From Wolbachia endosymbiont of Cylisticus convexus (GTDB lineage Bacteria; Pseudomonadota; Alphaproteobacteria; Rickettsiales; Anaplasmataceae), in the NCBI RefSeq assembly GCF_003344345.1, contig NZ_QPIP01000225.1:1-8688 (forward strand): a stretch of DNA of 8,688 bases, in the 5' to 3' direction. Both the position numbers and the translations under genes were made by a program. The notes beneath the pieces are model-generated. The model did not search any database and was not told the DNA's origin. It saw only the letters and a list, made by a program, of their open reading frames with translations. Positions 1 to 5,194 of the stretch are shown one piece after another (positions within the stretch are counted from its first letter, which is position 1; every line of letters starts with the position of its first letter).

Positions 1-123
1 CCTTTTGTGCAAATCCCAATTTGCATAGCACCAGCGTTCAATTTGAAAAAGCTTAGATGTTCTATAGGGATCATCCTCTTTAATAGACGAAAATAAAACT
101 TTTGGAATATCTGAACGCAGCAT
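1..123 (-). CDS. Hypothetical protein, N-terminal 41 residues only (runs off the window)
   Basis: An open frame begins with ATG at 123-121 on the minus strand and stays open for exactly 41 codons to the window edge, so only the N-terminus is visible. It starts MLRSDIPKVLF and contains an aromatic stretch, IERWCYANWDLHKR. A purine-rich ribosome binding site (AGAGGGG) lies about 6 bases upstream of the ATG, and a TTGACA-type promoter candidate sits a further 70 bases out at 204-231. The gene is divergent from cinA. No signal peptide or membrane segment is seen in the visible part. I do not recognise the family. The good start signals make a real gene more likely than a chance frame, but a truncated relic cannot be excluded because the rest is outside the window. 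Confidence 0.55.
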   Translation of the reverse strand, partial: MLRSDIPKVLFSSIKEDDPYRTSKLFQIERWCYANWDLHKR

Positions 124-203
124 AATCACCCCTCTATGAATGGAAAAACATGGAAACTAGTACACTTAAGCATACACCATAGTAGTCTAATACCATTTTA
201 GGC

Positions 204-231
204 AAGATATCCTATCTCTAAATTTTGTCAA
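204..231 (-). promoter_or_regulatory. Candidate sigma-70 promoter for the leftward partial gene
   Basis: Read on the minus strand, a perfect -35 box TTGACA (231-226) is followed after 16 bases by TATCTT (209-204), which matches four of six -10 positions. Transcription would begin near 197 and give a leader of about 75 bases before the ATG at 123. This rests on box matches only, in AT-rich DNA where chance matches are common. Confidence 0.4.
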
Positions 232-398
232 CCCCTAATTTGAAAAAATTTTTTAATCTGAAGTAATTTTTAAAAAAGGCTCTTAATAGGCTTAATATAA
301 GGTCTTTTTTAAATTCTGTTTTTTATAAATCTACCTTAATTCTAAAATAAACTAATATTAATCTAGCAATATATTTCATTAATAACTTAAATAATACA

Positions 399-458
399 AC
401 CATTTCCAGCGCTCAAAACCAAGGGCGGTGAGAATCTTTCGTTTTGGGATGGAATGGT
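399..458. other. Nested inverted-repeat element, possible structured RNA
   Basis: Two arms nest inside each other. The outer arm 399-407 (ACCATTTCC) pairs with 451-458 (GGAATGGT), giving eight pairs with one bulged T. The inner arm 412-419 (CTCAAAAC) pairs with 441-448 (GTTTTGGG), giving eight pairs including one G-U. The apical loop is 420-440. The element is more GC-rich than its surroundings. No T-run follows directly, so it is not a classical terminator. Strand of any transcript is unknown. It could be a small RNA, an attenuator-like fold, a protein-binding DNA site or the remnant of a mobile-element end. Confidence 0.35.
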
Positions 459-788
459 CTACCACGTGATACATTCGAACTTTTATTTATAATAATTTTA
501 CTATACGCTAAAATCAGCTATATTGGCTCACTTTCACTAAATCTACGTACGAACTGTTTTGCCTAATTTTGTTGCAAAGATTTCAAAATTCCATTTTCAC
601 AACCCTATTTTTACTTGGCTTGTTCTCACAAATATACGATCTATTTTCTTTTTAAACAAAGTAAACATTTAAAATTTTTATGACGCTGAGGAGTATGGTA
701 TTTCCTGTAAATTCCAATAGAATTTTTATATCTGTTCAATATAGAAAATGTTTTCCATGAAGTTTTTTTTATCCTCAGTAATTTTAGG

Positions 789-817
789 TTGTTATTTAAT
801 TCTAACTTTTACATAAT
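789..817 (+). promoter_or_regulatory. Candidate sigma-70 promoter of the cinA-cinB operon
   Basis: TTGTTA at 789-794 (four of six -35 positions) is separated by 17 bases from CATAAT at 812-817 (five of six -10 positions). Transcription would begin near 824. That leaves only about 11 bases before the ATG at 835 but about 23 before the ATG at 847, which fits the ribosome binding site evidence favouring the second start. Confidence 0.5.
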
Positions 818-836
818 CCCATAAATATTTTTATAT

Positions 837-842
837 GGAGAG
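837..842 (+). promoter_or_regulatory. Ribosome binding site that decides the cinA start
   Basis: GGAGAG at 837-842 lies just upstream of the ATG at 847. The alternative in-frame ATG at 835 has only A/T-rich sequence before it and itself overlaps this motif. The site therefore supports initiation at 847. Confidence 0.5.
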
Positions 843-846
843 TGCA

Positions 847-2202
847 ATGCCAAGAATAACAGAACGTCATGCTGCAGTACTTAATAAGTTACAAAGTGTT
901 ATTGAACATACAGATTCCCAAATTGCTGCTGAAAGGCGTTTAGCTATTGAAAGATGGGTGAAGACCTATATTAGGCAAGTGAAATCTCTCGAAGGTGATA
1001 AGCTACAATTCTTATACAACATGTTTCGCGATGAGAGTTGTTGGTCGGGTGCAAAGTTGAATAACACTAGCCTAGGACAAAGGCTAACTGAAGAAAGCAT
1101 AAATGGGATAGAAAATCCGTTTTCTAGATATAAAATGGCATGTAGATATTGCGTGAAAGAAAAAATTAAAGACCTTTTTCAGGAAAAGTTCGACCTTCAC
1201 AAGAGCAGGTTTTCTCCTGATGCAGTAGATGATGATGGTGGACCTGCGGCCAGCAACGATAAGTATATAAGAAGTGATCTGTTAGACTCTATGGAAAATT
1301 ATGATCCTGTATCTAGTTTTTGGATTGATAGAGAATCTGAAGAATTAAAATTAAAAGAATACAGTGATATAGATGGATTCCGAGAAGCTGTAGATCTTAA
1401 ATGGAGCGAGGGAGTGGAATATTTCTATAACCGCTTAAACGAGCAAGAAAGAGAAGAGGAAATTATTAATGCGGTTATTACCTTGTCCACTGTTCAATGT
1501 AACTACAATCGTGCTACCGTTTTAGATTTTTGCCTGTATAAAATGGATGATCCAGCAAAACATGAGCTGTTGCTTAAGTTGTTAGAAAAAGATCAAGGAG
1601 TATATTCACTTCTTAATGGTTTGATACGTTGGAGTTTTCTTGATACAGTTCAAGATATAATGAAGCGCTGGTGCTATGAAGAAGTTTCAGTACCTGCAGA
1701 CAAAATACTTTCACATCATGATTATGGACTCCTCCTTTCCTCGTTTTCAAATGTGATATTGGAAAATCCTGAGTTAAGTGCCCAAGCTAGATCAATTACT
1801 ATGGATATTTGGAGGTGCAATCGCTTTAATGAGCATAAAAAGGCTGCTGTTTTTTCGAATGGTAGAGTCCCAATCAAACGCATGCTTGCCGGATTAATTG
1901 TAGATTGGGAGCGCGGTCGTGCTTCAGGTGATACTGGAAAAAAAGACGAGGTGTTAGAGATTTTACAGTTTGCAAAAAAGTATTGTACACAGGAGGATTT
2001 TGTGAGTTTTAAAAATTATTTAATTAGCAACCTAAAAACAGTTGGTAGAACTGGTATGAAGAGTGGTGTTGATTATGGTAAGCTGGCAGAAGGATTGTTT
2101 TCTGAGTTAGATAAGGTACCTATTCCCCACAGTGGCTTTGGTGATCCGCAGTCCATGTTAGAAGCCCCTGGTATTAGTGGTTCGTCTGGTCATAGTAAGT
2201 AG
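847..2202 (+). CDS. cinA: CinA (CifA-type) cytoplasmic incompatibility rescue factor
   Basis: A 451-residue protein beginning MPRITERHAAVL. An in-frame ATG at 835 would add four residues, MESA, but the ribosome binding site supports 847. It has no signal peptide or membrane segment and looks largely helical and charged throughout. The last 25 or so residues are Gly/Ser/Pro-rich and probably disordered. I identify it by its resemblance to known CinA proteins, its size, and its position directly before a two-nuclease CinB partner. In established work CifA proteins bind the cognate CifB, rescue embryos when expressed in the egg, and in several systems contribute to induction in males. No catalytic motif is visible, consistent with a binding role. 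The frame is intact, so a functional antidote is plausible. The exact Cif type (II, III or IV) is inference; wPip-like type IV is my best guess. Confidence 0.85.
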   Translation: MPRITERHAAVLNKLQSVIEHTDSQIAAERRLAIERWVKTYIRQVKSLEGDKLQFLYNMFRDESCWSGAKLNNTSLGQRLTEESINGIENPFSRYKMACRYCVKEKIKDLFQEKFDLHKSRFSPDAVDDDGGPAASNDKYIRSDLLDSMENYDPVSSFWIDRESEELKLKEYSDIDGFREAVDLKWSEGVEYFYNRLNEQEREEEIINAVITLSTVQCNYNRATVLDFCLYKMDDPAKHELLLKLLEKDQGVYSLLNGLIRWSFLDTVQDIMKRWCYEEVSVPADKILSHHDYGLLLSSFSNVILENPELSAQARSITMDIWRCNRFNEHKKAAVFSNGRVPIKRMLAGLIVDWERGRASGDTGKKDEVLEILQFAKKYCTQEDFVSFKNYLISNLKTVGRTGMKSGVDYGKLAEGLFSELDKVPIPHSGFGDPQSMLEAPGISGSSGHSK

Positions 2203-2211
2203 AGGTGTTTT

Positions 2212-4410
2212 ATGCATAACAATGGTGAAAATATCGGATTCATTAGAAATTTGTTAGATGGAAATTGTCGGGAGTTTACAGAAAGGTTTGAGTCTTTCTT
2301 GGATCAATGTCCATCTTTCTTGCACTCGGTTGGTAAGGGTCGCTTTTTCCCTGCATTCTTTTTTGGTATGTTTGCTACTGCGTTTGATTCTGATGTTGCA
2401 GATAATGAAAAAATTTATTTTCGTTTTGACAATGATCCAGGTAGACCTAGAAAAGGAAATTTAAAGGTTGCTGTATTAACTAATGACAGAGATAGAAGAG
2501 GTTACAGAATTGTAAGATGTTTTACTATTGCCGATAGACAAAATAGTTTTGGTTCAAGATTTAGTCAGCAAGAGAAATTGTGGATAGAGAATAATTTACA
2601 ACAGCAGAATGTTGCATTACGGGCTAGGCGGTTTGCATGGGAAGAGTATAAAACATTTGCATGGGCAGAAAATCAAGGAGAAGAGGAAGAAATAAGATGT
2701 GTAAAAATTCGTGAGGGAAATGCATTTACTGGAAATTCAGCATCTCCATGCGATGGTGGTTTTGAAGAGATCACCAGGACCTTTGGTATACAACAAGGTT
2801 TCCTGTCAGGTCTATTAGGAGATCTGGCAAGTAATAATGCAGATGATGTTGTTGATACTATTGATGATGTTTTGCAGTACATAATTAATCTCTACAATAG
2901 GTACAATCAGGTACTAGATTTCAATGGCAAGGAGTCAGACTATCATGGTTTTCTGTCAGGATTTTTGATGAATTTTAGGTATCGTCATACAGCTGGTATT
3001 TACCTTGAGTTATTTGTGGGGGGTGGATATACAGATATTACTTTTCTTGTACGTGGTGTACAACGATTGATAGATTCTGTTCCTATTATAATTGAACTCA
3101 AGGCAGGGCAAACAAGAGACAGATGTGCTGATCGAGCGTTGGCACAGGCTGAAAATTACGTTACAAGATGTCCTGTTTCATCTATATCCATCCACACCTC
3201 ATCGGATGATGCTGTTTGTGTAGGATTAAATTTTGATTTAGATAACAACGAACGTTTACAGCTTAGTACTCAAAGCTTTTTGGAAAGAGAATCTTCTTTA
3301 GTAGAAAGGCTGTTTAATGGATCTATGGCCGAAATTCAAGAGAGTGTTAGAAACTATTTACTATATCCATCTTTTGGTGTGCCTGCTGTGCCTGACACTA
3401 GAGGTACTAACAGCAGAGTATTTTCCTACACAACTAGATTTACTTTTGCAAGTGCTGCGTTTGCAAAAAGAAGAATTGAGTTGGAAGATGGAAGTGAGGT
3501 ATATGTAGATAAGTACTTGTTTCAATACCATGATGATGATAGGATGCGAGGTCGACATGGAGGAGTAGCACAAGTAAATGTTGGGGATCGTGCCTTAACT
3601 ATGGTTTTACGAGCGTTATGGGCAGGAGAAGAAGGAGTTTTTGTGCTTGATATTCGTCACGCGTTAGCTCACCAATTTCCCCTACAAGGCCTAGACTTGT
3701 CACGTTGGCCAGATGCTAGAGTATATGAAGTGGTGTGCACATTGAATCCAAGTAGAAGAGCTGAGGATGATCTTGGTTTAGCCGTTAATGTGACACAATT
3801 TCAATCACCTGCCGATTATCTACAGCATAAGGGCAATCAGTCTTTTCAAGGTGAGCTTTTACCAGTAGGTGGTGGTAGTAATGTACACAACACTGCAAAT
3901 GTCATGATGAATACCGGTTGGCAAGATGTGAATAGGCACAAGGGATTATTTCAAGCAATTTCTAATGTGCTATTTCCGTTAAAGTGGGTAGTGAATAGAA
4001 ATAACGCCCAAGAGGTTGGGTTTCATTCTGTGTTGCACGGATTGTTTTATACTTGTAATAATCCTGCTAGGGTAATTATAGAATTCCAGTTGGGAGGAGG
4101 AGAGAAGATAGATTTGGTGTTGTTACGGTCTGTAGAAAGTGGAGGTGGTGTTCATCCAATTGGGATAGAGTTAAAGTTTGCTGGCACGGGCGAACTACAG
4201 GATAAAAAACAAGAGGCAAATAATCAGTTAAATAGTTATTTGCAATGTAGAGGATATAAGCGTATTACCGATGGAGACACAGTAGTTTTATCGTACGCTA
4301 TATGGAATGATCGTGCGCAGAGGCCAGATACTCTTATATCAGTTAAGGATGTTCTTCGTATAAGGGACAACTTAGGACACAGTTCTGCAGATGATCTTCC
4401 TGGCAGATGA
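2212..4410 (+). CDS. cinB: CinB (CifB-type) cytoplasmic incompatibility nuclease with two PD-(D/E)XK domains
   Basis: A 732-residue protein. It starts 9 bases after the cinA stop with AGAGG (2201-2205) as ribosome binding site, so the two genes form one operon. Two nuclease modules are visible. Module 1 has E241, D275, then E295-L-K297 and a QxxxY motif at Q312-Y316. Module 2 has E601, D634, then E653-L-K655 and QxxxY at Q672-Y676. Both keep all D-E-K residues, so both look catalytically competent. The protein ends shortly after module 2 and lacks the Ulp1-like deubiquitinase of CidB, which places it with nuclease (Cin) rather than CidB proteins. Residues 1-230 and 330-590 show no motif I can name; in solved Cif complexes the modules also form the CifA-binding surface. 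Known CinB proteins are nucleases whose active sites are needed for toxicity and embryonic lethality. The frame is complete, implying a functional inducer. Confidence 0.9.
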   Translation: MHNNGENIGFIRNLLDGNCREFTERFESFLDQCPSFLHSVGKGRFFPAFFFGMFATAFDSDVADNEKIYFRFDNDPGRPRKGNLKVAVLTNDRDRRGYRIVRCFTIADRQNSFGSRFSQQEKLWIENNLQQQNVALRARRFAWEEYKTFAWAENQGEEEEIRCVKIREGNAFTGNSASPCDGGFEEITRTFGIQQGFLSGLLGDLASNNADDVVDTIDDVLQYIINLYNRYNQVLDFNGKESDYHGFLSGFLMNFRYRHTAGIYLELFVGGGYTDITFLVRGVQRLIDSVPIIIELKAGQTRDRCADRALAQAENYVTRCPVSSISIHTSSDDAVCVGLNFDLDNNERLQLSTQSFLERESSLVERLFNGSMAEIQESVRNYLLYPSFGVPAVPDTRGTNSRVFSYTTRFTFASAAFAKRRIELEDGSEVYVDKYLFQYHDDDRMRGRHGGVAQVNVGDRALTMVLRALWAGEEGVFVLDIRHALAHQFPLQGLDLSRWPDARVYEVVCTLNPSRRAEDDLGLAVNVTQFQSPADYLQHKGNQSFQGELLPVGGGSNVHNTANVMMNTGWQDVNRHKGLFQAISNVLFPLKWVVNRNNAQEVGFHSVLHGLFYTCNNPARVIIEFQLGGGEKIDLVLLRSVESGGGVHPIGIELKFAGTGELQDKKQEANNQLNSYLQCRGYKRITDGDTVVLSYAIWNDRAQRPDTLISVKDVLRIRDNLGHSSADDLPGR

Positions 4411-4677
4411 GGGTTATTGAGAATTTACATATCAAATTAAGTGTATAATAGATTGTACTGGTAAAATGTATATGGCAGTTTGCCCTAACATTTTCGAAGT
4501 TGTCCGGAAACAGCCTTGTTGCATAGCTAATTAAGAAGATAGCAGGCTCAAAGTCATATGAAGTTACAGTAGGAGAACACAACTCTCTAAAAAACACGAA
4601 AATTAGAAAAGTTATGCTTGCATTAGCTTTTATTCATGCTAATTATTGTGCATAATATATTTATAGATTGAGGGAAT
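4411..4677. other. Non-coding spacer downstream of cinB, possible dispersed-repeat remnant
   Basis: No supportable gene. A TATAAT occurs at 4444-4449 without a well-spaced -35 box. No clear hairpin plus T-run terminator is seen after cinB. The stretch at about 4480-4560 resembles, in my recollection, short sequences scattered through Wolbachia genomes that give rise to small spurious predicted proteins; read on the minus strand it encodes ISYATRLFPDNFEN. That attribution is uncertain. Confidence 0.4.
4622..4643. repeat. Perfect 6-bp inverted repeat upstream of the ankyrin relic
   Basis: ATTAGC (4622-4627) and GCTAAT (4638-4643) flank a 10-base spacer. It lies immediately upstream of a -10-like CATAAT (4651-4656) in front of the ankyrin relic, where an operator could sit. 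It is short enough to be chance in AT-rich DNA. Confidence 0.25.
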
Positions 4678-5110
4678 ATGGTGTTAGAATATATCTTAGA
4701 GAGTAAGCAGGTTTGTGCAAAAAAGCCATTTGGTGGATTAGCTACTGAAGAACAGCATGATGATGAGTTTTTTGGTGCGGAAGATAATAATAACAATTAT
4801 GCAACTATTAGTGAGAGCGATGGTGAGTGGAGTCCTGTACATCATGCTGCTCTAGGGAATTACAGCTGTATAGTTGCACTTCTATCTGATACCACAGGAT
4901 CTAAGTGGGATGACTCCTTTGCATTTAGATGCACTAAAAGTTCTACTAGATAACGGAGCAGACACTAGTATACAGGATAATAATGGAAATGTTGCTTTGC
5001 ATTTTGCTAACCTTAATAACAGCCAAGCTCTATTGCAAGCTGCAGAACCCAATGGCAACATGAACAATGTGAACGTGGAGAACTTATACGGACCAGAAAT
5101 GGGTAGATGA
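4678..5110 (+). pseudogene. Frameshifted short ankyrin-repeat protein
   Basis: The gene opens with ATG at 4678 behind a GAGGG ribosome binding site. Its first frame reads through an acidic, Asn-rich N-terminus and one ankyrin-like unit (SPVHHAALGNYSCIVALL) before losing similarity at about 4890 and stopping at 4953. The ankyrin pattern resumes one frame over at about 4895, with SGMTPLHLDALKVLLDNGAD and a further unit, NNGNVALHFANLNNSQALL, ending at the TGA at 5108-5110. Joining the frames restores about three ankyrin units, so a small insertion or deletion around 4890-4910 broke the gene. The middle unit also lacks about ten residues between TPLHL and ALKVLL. Ankyrin proteins are abundant in Wolbachia and are regarded as candidate host-binding effectors. 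An assembly error or programmed frameshift is possible, but no slippery run is evident. Confidence 0.7.
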
Positions 5111-5141
5111 AACTATTAAGCTGGTAGACAGGATGTTTTTC

Positions 5142-5169
5142 TTGTTAATTTTCGCTTGCATGTTACAAT
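5142..5169 (+). promoter_or_regulatory. Candidate sigma-70 promoter of the 17-residue-repeat protein gene
   Basis: TTGTTA (5142-5147), the same -35 hexamer proposed for cinA, is followed after 16 bases by TACAAT (5164-5169), five of six -10 positions. Transcription would start near 5176, only a few bases before the ribosome binding site. This makes the upstream TTG codon at 5156 an unlikely start. Confidence 0.5.
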
Positions 5170-5182
5170 AAACATCAAAGAT

Positions 5183-5187
5183 GAGGT
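5183..5187 (+). promoter_or_regulatory. Ribosome binding site that decides the start of the repeat-protein gene
   Basis: GAGGT at 5183-5187 lies seven bases before the ATG at 5195. The frame extends upstream to a TTG at 5156, but that codon overlaps the proposed promoter and has no ribosome binding site. Confidence 0.5.
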
Positions 5188-5194
5188 ACATGCT

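Larger units (their letters stand above)
124..834. other. Non-coding intergenic region between the divergent partial gene and cinA
   Basis: About 700 bases without a supportable gene on either strand. Reading frames are short and lack ribosome binding sites; one example is a 26-codon frame starting with the ATG at 680. Most of it is very AT-rich with long A and T runs, but roughly 395-480 is visibly richer in G and C and contains the nested inverted repeats listed separately. The two edges hold candidate divergent promoters. I see no tRNA, CRISPR array or recognisable insertion-sequence end. Its length between two divergent genes suggests either lost coding content or regulatory and RNA content. 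Confidence 0.6.

Noticed and set aside
420..480. Possible tRNA, tmRNA or 4.5S RNA because of the GC-richer stretch and a TTCGAAC motif near 473-480
   Set aside because: No cloverleaf, acceptor pairing or conserved core of these RNAs could be built around it.
680..760. 26-codon plus-strand frame in the spacer before cinA
   Set aside because: It is very short, has no ribosome binding site and encodes no recognisable sequence.
2673..2882. Short minus-strand frame within cinB, and similar ones at 3361-3573 and plus-strand 2258-2464 and 3317-3508
   Set aside because: All lie inside the well-supported cinB coding sequence, in other frames, without start signals or recognisable motifs.
4343..4597. 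84-codon minus-strand frame overlapping the cinB 3' end
   Set aside because: It overlaps cinB and has no convincing ribosome binding site. Its recognisable part is more likely a translated repeat remnant than a gene.
4882..5067. Minus-strand frame across the ankyrin relic
   Set aside because: It is antisense to the ankyrin units, which explain the sequence better.
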